Positions 21,871 to 29,488 of a stretch of DNA of 64,000 nt are shown here, in pieces. Below the pieces are notes generated by a model. That model searched no databases. It was not told where the DNA came from and saw only the letters and a program-made list of their open reading frames with translations. Source of the stretch: Klebsiella oxytoca NBRC 105695 (lineage in GTDB: Bacteria > Pseudomonadota > Gammaproteobacteria > Enterobacterales > Enterobacteriaceae); assembly GCF_001598695.1 (NCBI RefSeq), contig NZ_BCZK01000008.1, positions 222,462-286,461 on the forward strand. The letters are read 5' to 3'. How positions within the stretch are numbered: position 1 is the stretch's first letter; every line of letters starts with the position of its first letter. The translations under genes and the position numbers were made by a program.

Positions 21871-21926
21871 CGATATGGATTGATGTAATCAGGCAGAAAA
21901 ATCCCTGCACGGGCTAAAGTAAAAAA

Positions 21927-22325
21927 TCAGTCTATCGCGGCCATAATCTCGACCGATTCAGAGTGATCCAACGCGTAATCACGTAAAGCGTGGTAAAGCA
22001 GGATATCGCTGTCCTCTTCCGTCGTATTGGCGATCTGCCCGAGGGCAAACAACGACAGCGTGATGCCAAAAGCCTCTGCCGTCATGGTGCCTTCATAGCC
22101 ATTCCCAGCCACGCTGACGCCATAAGTCAGACGGGAGTTGGGGACAAGATAGAATCCGTTGTTTGACAACGCCCGACCTTCCCACCGGCTGGTTTCTTCA
22201 TAATCATCACCCAGACGCTTAGCCCACGCTAAAAACGGAGCCACGCGACGTGGAGTGTGCAGATATTTCAGAAGAACCAGGCCAAAGGGAACAGGTTGCA
22301 TGTCAATCATCGTTACGTTATCCAT
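21927..22325 (-). CDS. ardB: ArdB/KlcA-family antirestriction protein
   Basis: A 132-residue member of the ArdB/KlcA family, which alleviates type I restriction. The diagnostic C-terminal half is clear: NNGFYLVPN, then VSVAGNGYEGTMTAEAFGI, FALGQIAN and the terminal YHALRDYALDHSESVEIMAAID. The start at 22325 (MDNVTMIDMQ) overlaps the preceding gene by 8 bp, so the two are translationally coupled. The much longer upstream reading is in another gene's territory and is rejected. Confidence 0.9.
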   Translation of the reverse strand: MDNVTMIDMQPVPFGLVLLKYLHTPRRVAPFLAWAKRLGDDYEETSRWEGRALSNNGFYLVPNSRLTYGVSVAGNGYEGTMTAEAFGITLSLFALGQIANTTEEDSDILLYHALRDYALDHSESVEIMAAID

Positions 22326-22590
22326 GACATATCTCCCCGGAAGCCAGCACGCTGTTAACGCGTTCCTGCAAACGCTTCCTGGCAGAAAGAAAATTTCGCC
22401 GGTCACGTTCAGTTGCACGCTTGCAGTTGATATCCGCTGTGATTTCCAGTGCCATAATGGACTGACTACGCCAGGAAGCCCGTTCATCATTCCCCACGCA
22501 GGCACTGTAATGAACAATCGCCTGACGGAATAATCGCTCAGTCGTATTGCGATAATCCTCAACCGGAAGATAAGTGTATTTCGATGTCAT
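22318..22590 (-). CDS. Hypothetical ICE protein (90 aa), coupled to ardB
   Basis: Starts at 22590 (MTSKYTYLPVEDY) after AGGGATATC. Basic, helical C-terminal half (KRATERDRRNFLSARKRLQERVN) that could bind nucleic acid, but no domain is recognised. Overlaps ardB by 8 bp. The attenuator-like element ends 15 bp before its start codon. Confidence 0.65.
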   Translation of the reverse strand: MTSKYTYLPVEDYRNTTERLFRQAIVHYSACVGNDERASWRSQSIMALEITADINCKRATERDRRNFLSARKRLQERVNSVLASGEICHG

Positions 22591-22604
22591 ACTGATATCC
22601 CTGT

Positions 22605-22653
22605 GAATAAAAGCAGGGATTGCTCCCTGACGGGAAATCAATCCCCGCAAGGG
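22605..22653 (-). promoter_or_regulatory. Attenuator-like element 2
   Basis: Minus-strand hairpin GCGGGGATT/AATCCCTGC followed by TTTTATT (terminator form). It overlaps CCCTTGCGGG/CCCGTCAGGG (alternative form). Same arrangement as the neighbouring elements with unrelated stem sequence. Confidence 0.75.
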
Positions 22654-22665
22654 TCAAGTTAAGAT

Positions 22666-22860
22666 TTAAGCAAGGCAACCGTACTGGTGCCTGAAGCCGT
22701 GTTCCGTCAACGTTCTTTCTAATTTCCGGACCGCATCAAGCATTTCATCGCATTCGCTGTTAGTCATGACAAAGTCACGCATCGTGTTCCATGTCAGACT
22801 TTGAGTCAGATGCGACAATGCCAGAGCTTCGTCATCAGTCAGTTCAAGCTGAAGTGTCAT
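22666..22860 (-). CDS. Small acidic hypothetical protein (64 aa)
   Basis: Starts MTLQLELTDDEALALSHL; predicted helical and soluble. It begins 3 bp after the stop of the 93-aa gene upstream, so it is co-translated. No family is recognised. Confidence 0.65.
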   Translation of the reverse strand: MTLQLELTDDEALALSHLTQSLTWNTMRDFVMTNSECDEMLDAVRKLERTLTEHGFRHQYGCLA

Positions 22861-22863
22861 CTC

Positions 22864-23145
22864 TTATTCTCCCAGGGTTACAACCAGCACATCATCAACA
22901 TATCTGGCGACAAAGTTTTGCGTCCGTCTGTCGGTTTCGTCTCCCAGACGGACAAATAGCGTCAGCGAAAATGTCACCTGCTGAGAATCAGGATCTGAAC
23001 GATGGCTCCAGGCATTCTGCGCGGCTTTAATCAGCGCAAATTGCCGACGTTCCCACTGGGAAAAATCAAACACTTCAATAGTGTGTTCCCAGGCCGGGAG
23101 CGTGATAGAAACAGGCATAAATGCCAGAGATAAGCGATTCGTCAT
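22864..23145 (-). CDS. Hypothetical ICE protein (93 aa), first gene of antirestriction operon
   Basis: First gene downstream of leader RNA copy A and attenuator-like element 1. Sequence MTNRLSLAFMPVSITLPAWEHTIEVF, soluble and unrecognised. A short gap of 3 bp separates it from the 64-aa gene. Confidence 0.65.
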   Translation of the reverse strand: MTNRLSLAFMPVSITLPAWEHTIEVFDFSQWERRQFALIKAAQNAWSHRSDPDSQQVTFSLTLFVRLGDETDRRTQNFVARYVDDVLVVTLGE

Positions 23146-23162
23146 CGGTGTATTCCTTACGT

Positions 23163-23208
23163 AAAAAAGGGAACACCGATCCCCTGTGGGAAGCGTGTTC
23201 CCTTAGGG
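23163..23208 (-). promoter_or_regulatory. Attenuator-like element 1 (directly downstream of leader RNA A)
   Basis: Minus-strand hairpin AAGGGAACAC/GTGTTCCCTT followed by T4-6 (terminator form). It overlaps CCCTAAGGGAA/TTCCCACAGGG (alternative form). It begins about 18 bp after the last hairpin of leader RNA A and ends 18 bp before the first gene. Confidence 0.78.
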
Positions 23209-23225
23209 TGAGTGACAATATTGAT

Positions 23226-23410
23226 AGCGGAGAATCCGCTGTGGTCAGAAGTGTACCTTCATCGCGAAAGCGACCGTTGTTTTCAAAGGCTAAACAACGT
23301 TACCGCCCGAAGGCATCGTCTCTCAGGTCATGACGATTTTGGCTGGTAATCACCCGAAGGCGTCCCTCTCAGATTACCGGGACATTGGCTGTTGTCGGAG
23401 ACAACGGGTT
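23226..23410 (-). ncRNA. Multi-hairpin leader RNA element, copy A
   Basis: A series of hairpins transcribed leftward. In plus-strand terms they are GTTGTC-GGA-GACAAC (23391-23405), GGTAATC/GATTACC (23345-23378), GTTGTTT/AAACAAC (23276-23298), TCGC-GAAA-GCGA (23262-23273) and AGCGGA/TCCGCT (23226-23240). Two loops contain CCCGAAGGC and CTCTCA, which in the transcript read CUGAGAG and a CC-UUCG-GG hairpin. Stems differ from copies B and C by compensating changes. It sits between a promoter and attenuator-like element 1. Confidence 0.75.
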
Positions 23411-23419
23411 AGCGTTTAA

Positions 23420-23448
23420 ATGCTATCGCTTATATTCCACAGAGGCAA
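23420..23448 (-). promoter_or_regulatory. Sigma-70-like promoter for leader RNA A
   Basis: TTGCCT (23448-23443), 17-bp spacer, TAGCAT (23425-23420) on the minus strand. The -10 begins 15 bp beyond the GTTGTC hairpin, the same offset as at copies B and C. Confidence 0.55.
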
Positions 23449-23458
23449 GTGGGTTTAA

Positions 23459-24349
23459 TTATTCCTCGATATCCGGTTTATTATAGACACGTTCAATATA
23501 ACGCCCCCGCCCATCACCGTGCCCCAGATCCATAGACACCATTGCTTTCGCCTCATCGTCACTCATTCCTTTACTTTTATGATATTCCATTGCTTCACCC
23601 GCCCAGGCATATCGCAGACTATGAGGCGCATATTTCCCAACTAATCCCGCATCTCTGACAATATTTCGATAACGATCAATCGCTGATTTCAGATCCGGTT
23701 TATCAACCAGCTTACCATTCTGTTCAGCAGCAACTTTCAGAGCATGATTAACAGCACTTAGCATTTTATCGCGATCTATAACCGTCGTATCTCTTGGCCG
23801 TCCTCCTTTTGTACCAAATACGATTCTGACACGATCATCACCACGTGATAAAGCACGTTGCCAGGTTTTTAATGATTTAACAGATTGCACCGCTTCTTCT
23901 GTCCTCAGGCCAAAACAACGAGCAACCTGCATTGCAGCTGCTACGCCAACGTCTTGCTTATCTGAATAAGCGAACGCTGCGAGATAGCGTTCGCTACTAA
24001 TTGCGACTTTAGTACCGTCACGACTGGCATCGGATAATCCGAGAGCTGAATTACTTAATTTCTCATGACCAGGATCGGCAAGTTTTGTCCGACCGGCAAC
24101 GGTCAGAATATTTCTGATTGCGGCCATCTCATTCTGCATTGTTCTTTTAGATATCCCTTCGGCCTGACGACTCTTCACATACAGCTCAATATGATTGGCT
24201 TTTATATGTTTCACATCCCGAATCTGAATATTTAATTTAGCTATTCTCTCCGCCACACGGGTGGCGATCTTTGAACGATCCGCGATAGTCTTGAACCCAC
24301 CACCTCCCTGCCTTGCCAGTGTAACCAGCTGCTTACTTAATTTCGACAT
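23459..24349 (-). CDS. Second tyrosine recombinase (Integrase_1-type)
   Basis: A 296-residue integrase-domain protein distinct from the tRNA-proximal integrase. The N-terminal part (about residues 15-100) resembles a phage integrase N-terminal domain. The catalytic part shows an arginine in CFGLRTEEAV, HSLRYAWAGE (His-x-x-Arg) and LGHGDGRGRYIERVY with a candidate nucleophile tyrosine. AGGAGG precedes the ATG. Such proteins occur in many ICEs of this lineage; whether it recombines DNA or regulates excision is unknown. It is expressed leftward, possibly from the promoter of leader RNA B about 0.9 kb upstream. Confidence 0.8.
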   Translation of the reverse strand: MSKLSKQLVTLARQGGGGFKTIADRSKIATRVAERIAKLNIQIRDVKHIKANHIELYVKSRQAEGISKRTMQNEMAAIRNILTVAGRTKLADPGHEKLSNSALGLSDASRDGTKVAISSERYLAAFAYSDKQDVGVAAAMQVARCFGLRTEEAVQSVKSLKTWQRALSRGDDRVRIVFGTKGGRPRDTTVIDRDKMLSAVNHALKVAAEQNGKLVDKPDLKSAIDRYRNIVRDAGLVGKYAPHSLRYAWAGEAMEYHKSKGMSDDEAKAMVSMDLGHGDGRGRYIERVYNKPDIEE

Positions 24350-24443
24350 ACTTGTCCTCCTTCACTAAAAAATACAGATCAAGCTCTTCTTCCGAAATAA
24401 GTAAACGAGCGCGATCTATATTCTGAATATTCACACAGAGCAT
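24333..24443 (-). CDS. Possible 36-aa ORF overlapping the recombinase start
   Basis: Reads MLCVNIQNIDRARLLISEEEL and continues acidic to ...EDKYVEIK, ending 17 bp inside the recombinase gene, an arrangement typical of translational coupling. The same frame stays open about 50 codons further upstream without an ATG, so this may be the end of a decayed or alternatively started gene. No strong ribosome-binding site is seen. Confidence 0.35.
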   Translation of the reverse strand: MLCVNIQNIDRARLLISEEELDLYFLVKEDKYVEIK

Positions 24444-25036
24444 GAGTGATACATATGGCCCCGACGGCACGGTTAAGTTTTGCGCTTCCTGCGTCTCGAC
24501 TGGTATCTGTGCATCGGGGTGACAATATGTTGAGTTTTTACGAGGTTCCCCAGCTCGCAGAGCTGTTCGCGGCGTATGCCGTCCTGACGTTAGTCAGACT
24601 ACCTCCATACGTCAGCTTTCACTGACATTGCCATCGATACCGAGTCGAATTTTCTCCTGAAGTTGATACGCCTGCTCTCATGGTTTCTCCGTGAATGGAT
24701 GCGTTCCGTGATAAGACGTTATGGTTAAAAAGTGTGCTTAAAGATGCTATTTCCCCAGTCTGAACACCGTGACTACGTGTGCGTCAGACTGTACAGAGTG
24801 CTGAAAGACCGCATTCCGTCTGCTAAGACGGTGCCCTTTCGCGCAGCGTCACTTGGTATCGCTAACGCTTTTACACAAGTGACGCTGCACATATCCCGCC
24901 GCCAAATGCTGCTCTTGCAGATGCCAAATGTTCCAATTGGCATAGCAACGAGCCGCAAATGTTGCCAGGATAAGCTGGACGTAAGCCCAAAGGAAAAACA
25001 GCTTTAAGGATGTCGGGCAGACTTTGTTGCCCTGCG
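24444..25036. other. Gene-poor region rich in inverted repeats
   Basis: No convincing gene. It contains a perfect 13-bp inverted repeat GCAGCGTCACTTG/CAAGTGACGCTGC (24843-24888), hairpins CCGTC/GACGG (near 24820) and TGCCAA/TTGGCA (near 24930), and an imperfect pair around CTGACGT/ACGTCAG (24580-24615). A 20-codon ORF on the minus strand (24619-24681) has CGGAGA before its ATG and could be a leader peptide. The region would be the untranslated part of a transcript from leader RNA B, or a cis site such as an origin. Confidence 0.5.
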
Positions 25037-25039
25037 TTG

Positions 25040-25280
25040 AAGTGTACCTTTATCGCGTTTGCGATCACCGTTCTCAAAGGTTAAACGGTGTTATCGCCCG
25101 AAGGCATCGTCTCTCAGATTACGACAATTTTGGCTGCGGCCACCCGAAGGCATCAGTCTCAGGCCGCGCTTCTTTCCCTATGATATTGGCTTGCGATCAC
25201 CCGAAGGCGCTTCTCTCAAATCGCTGGCGCAGTTCCGATTGCGCTGAAGCATTGGCTGTTGTCGGAGACAACGGTGTAAC
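25040..25280 (-). ncRNA. Multi-hairpin leader RNA element, copy B (with extra unit)
   Basis: Same architecture as copy A with one additional hairpin: GTTGTC-GGA-GACAAC (25258-25272), GCGAT/ATCGC (25193-25224), GCGGCC/GGCCGC (25136-25167), CACCGTT/AACGGTG (25066-25090) and ATCGC-GTTT-GCGAT (25052-25065). Three loops contain CCCGAAGGC and TCTCA. Stem sequences differ from A and C while pairing is kept. No attenuator-like element follows it directly. Confidence 0.72.
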
Positions 25281-25286
25281 GCCCGG

Positions 25287-25315
25287 AGAATAAATCTTTC
25301 TATGAAATTCTGCAA
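25287..25315 (-). promoter_or_regulatory. Sigma-70-like promoter for leader RNA B
   Basis: TTGCAG (25315-25310), 17-bp spacer, TATTCT (25292-25287) on the minus strand. The -10 begins 15 bp beyond the GTTGTC hairpin. Confidence 0.6.
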
Positions 25316-25380
25316 GGTGTTGCATTAATTTTCGTCATCTATTAGTCTCAGTTTATTATGAAAGTTATAAGGATATAGCA

Positions 25381-25887
25381 ATGGATGGCATCGTTAAGTG
25401 GTTCAGTGAAGAGCAAGGATATGGATTTATTACTGATAAAGCCAATAACGACTATTACTTTCATATTTCTAATGTGAAAGGGACATTGATTCCTAAAAAT
25501 GGCCAGTATGTCTATTTTGATATTGAAGACAATAAAGCCAAAAACATCAGCCTCACACGTAAAAAAGAAAATACATTTAAAATCCTATCATCTGATTACA
25601 GAAAAACCATTTTTGATTTATATAAAGATACATTTACGTGCATAACCATTGCTGTTTTAGGCGTTTTTTTAATTAGAAATAACTACCACATTACTGGGTG
25701 GCTAACTTATTCAGTTGCATGTGCACTAGCCATACTAGCATCCTTTACCACCATTAAACTAGTTGAGAAAAAACGGAAATCAAAAGAAGCAAGCAGACTC
25801 AGCTTTATAGTCTTTTTGCTTTCCGTTGTTTTTTCAATAATAATTTTAGTAAGTGGTTTATTAAAAGGTGTAAAGGAATTTTTATAA
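25381..25887 (+). CDS. Membrane-anchored cold-shock-domain protein
   Basis: A 168-residue protein fusing an N-terminal cold-shock domain (residues 1-65; RNP1-like GYGFIT, RNP2-like YYFHIS) to three hydrophobic helices (about 78-95, 103-125 and 138-162). Cold-shock domains bind single-stranded RNA or DNA, so this is a nucleic-acid-binding module held at the inner membrane. AAGGAT precedes the ATG. The gene is AT-rich and on the opposite strand to the ICE backbone, marking it as cargo. It is followed 22 bp later by a small partner gene. Role unknown; stress or phage sensing is speculation. Confidence 0.8.
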   Translation: MDGIVKWFSEEQGYGFITDKANNDYYFHISNVKGTLIPKNGQYVYFDIEDNKAKNISLTRKKENTFKILSSDYRKTIFDLYKDTFTCITIAVLGVFLIRNNYHITGWLTYSVACALAILASFTTIKLVEKKRKSKEASRLSFIVFLLSVVFSIIILVSGLLKGVKEFL

Positions 25888-25909
25888 CGTATTAAAAGGA
25901 AATATTTAT

Positions 25910-26158
25910 ATGGAAAATGAAAATAAGCCACCCAAACAATCAGATATCTGGACTATAATTTTCAATGGATTAACCGAAGCCATAAAAATAATCTTTTCTA
26001 TCGTTGTTGCTATTGTTTCTGTTGGAAGTAAAACTTCCAACTCCAATACCTCAACAACTGATTCAGAAGACTATCACTCTGGTTTTCGTAATGGTCATAG
26101 TGGGCCGGGATATTACGATAGCAATGACCAAAAATTAAAGCACTTTGATGATGAATAA
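25910..26158 (+). CDS. Small membrane-associated protein, partner of the cold-shock-domain gene
   Basis: An 82-residue protein with one hydrophobic segment (IWTIIFNGLTEAIKIIFSIVVAIVSVG, about residues 13-39) and a polar, serine-, glycine- and histidine-rich tail. AAAAGGAAA precedes the ATG. Co-oriented with the cold-shock-domain gene and followed by a terminator, so the two form a self-contained cassette. No family recognised. Confidence 0.65.
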   Translation: MENENKPPKQSDIWTIIFNGLTEAIKIIFSIVVAIVSVGSKTSNSNTSTTDSEDYHSGFRNGHSGPGYYDSNDQKLKHFDDE

Positions 26159-26186
26159 CAGGTAGTAGAGTAAATCGACTACCTGT
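26158..26186. terminator. Bidirectional terminator closing the cold-shock cassette
   Basis: Perfect 9-bp stem ACAGGTAGT/ACTACCTGT, 11-nt loop, T-rich sequence after it on the plus strand. It separates convergent genes. Confidence 0.75.
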
Positions 26187-26192
26187 GTAGTT

Positions 26193-27725
26193 TTATTTAT
26201 TTTTCCCTGCTGAAGCGCCCTTCGTAGCAACAGTTTTAACTACTTCACCTGCTACGCCAGGACCTTTAGCCCCTGCTTGTTGCGATCCTTCCGAAGCTTT
26301 TGCAATAGTCGATGAAACAACAGCACCTATCTGCGCACCACTCCATCCAACGGCCCCAAACCAAAACATAGGCAACATCACATACATCGCCCCCAGCACC
26401 AGATTCATTATCCAGCCATCCGAGCCGGTACTGGCAAGCCAGTTATTGAAGCTGTTCGTATATCCCTTATAGCTGGCGTACATCAGCTCGATGAGTTTGT
26501 CATCCAGCCAGCCGCCAAGCTCCCACCAGAACGGGACAAATATCAGCGCAAACATCGCAAAAGTAATGGTGACCACCACCTTCGGATCGTAAGCCCCGAA
26601 CAACATGACCAGTGGGATACAAACCACGATAGCCATCAGCAAAACCGCGTGAACCATCGGCAGCGCCTGCCTTAGGGCATCAAATGCCGGAAGCTGAGTT
26701 GTCTGAGCAGAAAGCGCACCAAGACCGCTCAGCGCCTGCTTAATGCCGGTATCGATGCCCGTTCCCTGCCCCTGCTGATTCCCCATCATGTAAGTATCTC
26801 CCCCTCCGGACAAGTGCGTGTTCTGCGGACTCACCAGCCAGCGCAACAGGCTTTCTTCCCAGTTCCCTGGATACTTTGCCTTCATCATATTAACCGTGCG
26901 TTTATCGAAGCTCTCCAGCAGGCGGCTTTTCAGCCCCTTACTCGATGCGCTCCACCACTCTTTGCAGGTCGGATAACCGCCACGGCCAACGTTGGGGTAA
27001 CCACTGTCACGGCTTTCGCTATAAGGCCACGCAGCCCGGGGCATCGTTGAGGTGTAATAGTCGTAATATCCTCCGGTATTCAGAAAATAATCAGAACCGA
27101 TCCAGTTAACTGAATCTACTGTCTTTGCAGGCAAGCTTGTATTCACATTTTTCAGCTTGTAATACGACTTCGCATAGCACTGGCTGGCAAACTCCTGTAC
27201 TTCCTCCCGGATAATAGGATCAATTAACTTAGTGTGTTGAACCTCAAAACGTAACAACCGAAAATCATTCCCGCAGGGGATTGAGGCGATGGCCGCGTGC
27301 GTCACCCCTTTGGATAGCGAATGCACCAGATACCACCACGCCGGGATTTTTGCCGTCTGGCCGTTGAATTCTGCAATCAGCGGCCCATAGCCGGATTCAT
27401 TCGGTTTAGGTACATTCACGCCACATTGGGAAGAACGGGTACGATCGAATTTCATCGTTGTGATATCGATATCCTGCATCGGCATCGCACAGAACATGAT
27501 CATCACAAACGCGACATACAGAACGTGCTCCATTCGCGGCAGCGCCAGCGCCCCTTTATTCCCTTCATCATCCCCCTCTTCCCGAACCTTTAGCCAGACA
27601 CCGGCAATTTTAAACGCCAGCGGAATAGCAAAAATCCCTGTGGTGGTAATTATCATCCACAACGCGTTGTTGATGAGCCAGCCCATCAGGACCAGCACCA
27701 TTTCCAGATAGCTGTCAGCCGTCAT
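26193..27725 (-). CDS. traG: TraG N-terminal-domain conjugation protein
   Basis: A 510-residue inner-membrane protein of the TraG-N family, which supports mating-pair formation. Hydrophobic segments lie near residues 10-45, 65-85, 365-410 and 430-470, flanking a large periplasmic region with conserved tryptophans and cysteines. The ATG at 27725 shares its A with the TGA of the upstream gene (TGATG); a TTG four codons earlier is the alternative. Last gene of the PFL_4709-4711 transfer cluster. Confidence 0.85.
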   Translation of the reverse strand: MTADSYLEMVLVLMGWLINNALWMIITTTGIFAIPLAFKIAGVWLKVREEGDDEGNKGALALPRMEHVLYVAFVMIMFCAMPMQDIDITTMKFDRTRSSQCGVNVPKPNESGYGPLIAEFNGQTAKIPAWWYLVHSLSKGVTHAAIASIPCGNDFRLLRFEVQHTKLIDPIIREEVQEFASQCYAKSYYKLKNVNTSLPAKTVDSVNWIGSDYFLNTGGYYDYYTSTMPRAAWPYSESRDSGYPNVGRGGYPTCKEWWSASSKGLKSRLLESFDKRTVNMMKAKYPGNWEESLLRWLVSPQNTHLSGGGDTYMMGNQQGQGTGIDTGIKQALSGLGALSAQTTQLPAFDALRQALPMVHAVLLMAIVVCIPLVMLFGAYDPKVVVTITFAMFALIFVPFWWELGGWLDDKLIELMYASYKGYTNSFNNWLASTGSDGWIMNLVLGAMYVMLPMFWFGAVGWSGAQIGAVVSSTIAKASEGSQQAGAKGPGVAGEVVKTVATKGASAGKNK

Positions 27726-28057
27726 CACATCCCCCAACGCAAGCTGGTGATTTCAATCATTACGAACAGGCAAACCGTCATGATTTCCAGCCGCCAGACC
27801 TGAAAATGCCGGGTACAGTGACGCAGGAAATAGCTCCGGACACGGTGCAGCCAGAAAAATGTGATGGCCGTATACAGCGCCAGCCGCCAGAACAGGAGCG
27901 GCGTTTTTATCCGGAGCAGCCACGCTTTCAGTTCTGCTTCACTACCCACGAAGTGCAATAACGCGAAACTAAAGCCCCCAAAGGCCAGGATGGCAACAAT
28001 ACAGATCAGTGAAGCCCGCAATATCCGCTGCCAGAGCGGCTTACGAATAACATCCAT
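27725..28057 (-). CDS. Small inner-membrane protein of the transfer operon (110 aa)
   Basis: Three hydrophobic segments (about residues 13-37, 50-70 and 88-103) separated by basic loops. It sits between PFL_4711 and TraG with a 1-bp overlap on one side and a 1-bp gap on the other, so it is translated as part of that block. No family name can be given from sequence alone. Confidence 0.7.
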   Translation of the reverse strand: MDVIRKPLWQRILRASLICIVAILAFGGFSFALLHFVGSEAELKAWLLRIKTPLLFWRLALYTAITFFWLHRVRSYFLRHCTRHFQVWRLEIMTVCLFVMIEITSLRWGM

Positions 28058-28058
28058 A

Positions 28059-29474
28059 TTATTCCTCCACCTTCTGGTTCAGATTCTGCATGGCGTCATC
28101 ATTCTGCTGCACCGGCTGACGCAGGCCATGATCGGCCTCGCGGCTTTCCTGTCGCGTCAGTGCAACAAGAATAGAGTTGTTGCTAATTGCCTTGCGGATC
28201 TCCATTTCATTTTTCAGCGCCATCACCTCACGGTCGAGGAACTCCAGACGTCGGTCGGACTCGTTAAGCGCCATTGTCTGATCCGCAGCATTCGGCTCTG
28301 ACTGACCGGCCATCAGCATCCGACGCATCCCGAGCGCTGTAGAGATGGTTTCTGACATAGCCAGCTCGCTGGCAAGACGCTGTACCAGCGCAGCATTATC
28401 CGGGTCATCCTTCAGTGCCTGAATAACACCGCGAGATACGACCATATCCCCTGTTTTCAGCGTCGCCAGATTAGTTGCATTGGGCGTCAGGTTTCCGTTG
28501 ACCAGCTTCACAAGGATTTCCTGATTCTCCTGCGTGGTCTCTTCCAGCATCGGCGAAAAACCGACGCCGGCAGTTGATGCACCAGGTTCGTTTTCCACTC
28601 CGCCACTGCTGCAATCGCTGGCCTCGGAACAGGTCCGAATCGCCCTGTCGCCCAACACCTTAACAACGGCTTCCGCCGCTTCTTCGCTGGTTTTGTACTT
28701 CTTACACAGAGAGCCGTTACAAGATGAACCGCTGACGCCACCACTGCTGGTGACAGGCTGCTTATTGAGAATGTTAAATCCGGCTTTCGCCAGGTCATGA
28801 GTCGGTTTGATAGCAGGCTGGCCGCTACCGCCGCGCTTCTGCCCGCCAATCCATTTAACACCTTCTTTGCCGGTGGACGTTTTTAGCTGGTTATCCGCAG
28901 CCACCGCATCCGGCGTCGTGGAGACGATATTCTTGAACTCCTCCCCGATTGCCGCCTGCGTCCACAGGCTGGAATACGCATAGTCCGCCATTTTCTTTGA
29001 CATGCTCTGGCAATTGAGCTGGGCTTTATCAAATGAGACATTGGCCTGAAGCACACCGTTGGTCAGCAGTTCATACAAGCCCGGATTTGCCCGCTGAATG
29101 ATCATCGCAGGCAGGCTGGCCACTGCGCCAGTAGCGCTGCTGATCACGTTACTCATCATGTCTTTAAAGCCGCTGGTTACGCCATTAAGCTGATTTTTAA
29201 CGGTGGTATTAATATCAAAATTGCCGCACATCAGATCGCTGTTCCAGCTAATCCCCATGCCCAGTTTTTCCATATTGTTGTTGCTGGGCGGCTGCGATAT
29301 CACTGTTCCACCGCCGATGGTGTAAAAGAGATTATCGTTAACCGCACCTTTCAGCCCTTTGCTGGTATCGGAGCTAATCACATCATTATCCAGATCGAAA
29401 ACCGCCCGGGCCGGAAGGCTCAGCGCAAGGCATCCCATCAGAACACTTGTGCAAAACACGTATTTATTGGTCAT
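28059..29474 (-). CDS. ICE conjugation protein, PFL_4711 family (TraH-like)
   Basis: A 471-residue exported protein of the TIGR03755 family, with the role in mating-pair formation inferred from conserved position. The signal peptide ends ALSLPARA. Notable features are several cysteines (LMCGNFD, LNCQSMS, CNGSLCKKY, CSEASDC) and a long helical C terminus. The ATG at 29474 is chosen because GGGAGA lies 7 bp upstream; a GTG two codons earlier is too close to it. Confidence 0.88.
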   Translation of the reverse strand: MTNKYVFCTSVLMGCLALSLPARAVFDLDNDVISSDTSKGLKGAVNDNLFYTIGGGTVISQPPSNNNMEKLGMGISWNSDLMCGNFDINTTVKNQLNGVTSGFKDMMSNVISSATGAVASLPAMIIQRANPGLYELLTNGVLQANVSFDKAQLNCQSMSKKMADYAYSSLWTQAAIGEEFKNIVSTTPDAVAADNQLKTSTGKEGVKWIGGQKRGGSGQPAIKPTHDLAKAGFNILNKQPVTSSGGVSGSSCNGSLCKKYKTSEEAAEAVVKVLGDRAIRTCSEASDCSSGGVENEPGASTAGVGFSPMLEETTQENQEILVKLVNGNLTPNATNLATLKTGDMVVSRGVIQALKDDPDNAALVQRLASELAMSETISTALGMRRMLMAGQSEPNAADQTMALNESDRRLEFLDREVMALKNEMEIRKAISNNSILVALTRQESREADHGLRQPVQQNDDAMQNLNQKVEE

Positions 29475-29488
29475 ATTCACTCTCCCTG

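Noticed and set aside
23290..23380. Resemblance of CCGAAGG...CTCTCAGG to a glycine riboswitch
   Set aside because: The shared words occur inside hairpin loops on the strand opposite to the downstream genes. The rest of the glycine aptamer (GGAGAG side, P3 arrangement) is missing, and no glycine-related gene is nearby.
23226..23410. CUGAGAG motif suggesting a TPP riboswitch in the leftward transcript
   Set aside because: The remaining conserved TPP core is absent, and the motif recurs two or three times per element, unlike a THI-box.
25136..25224. Repeated CCCGAAGGC units as a CRISPR array
   Set aside because: Only two or three short units per copy, embedded in covarying hairpins, with no spacers of constant length and no cas genes.
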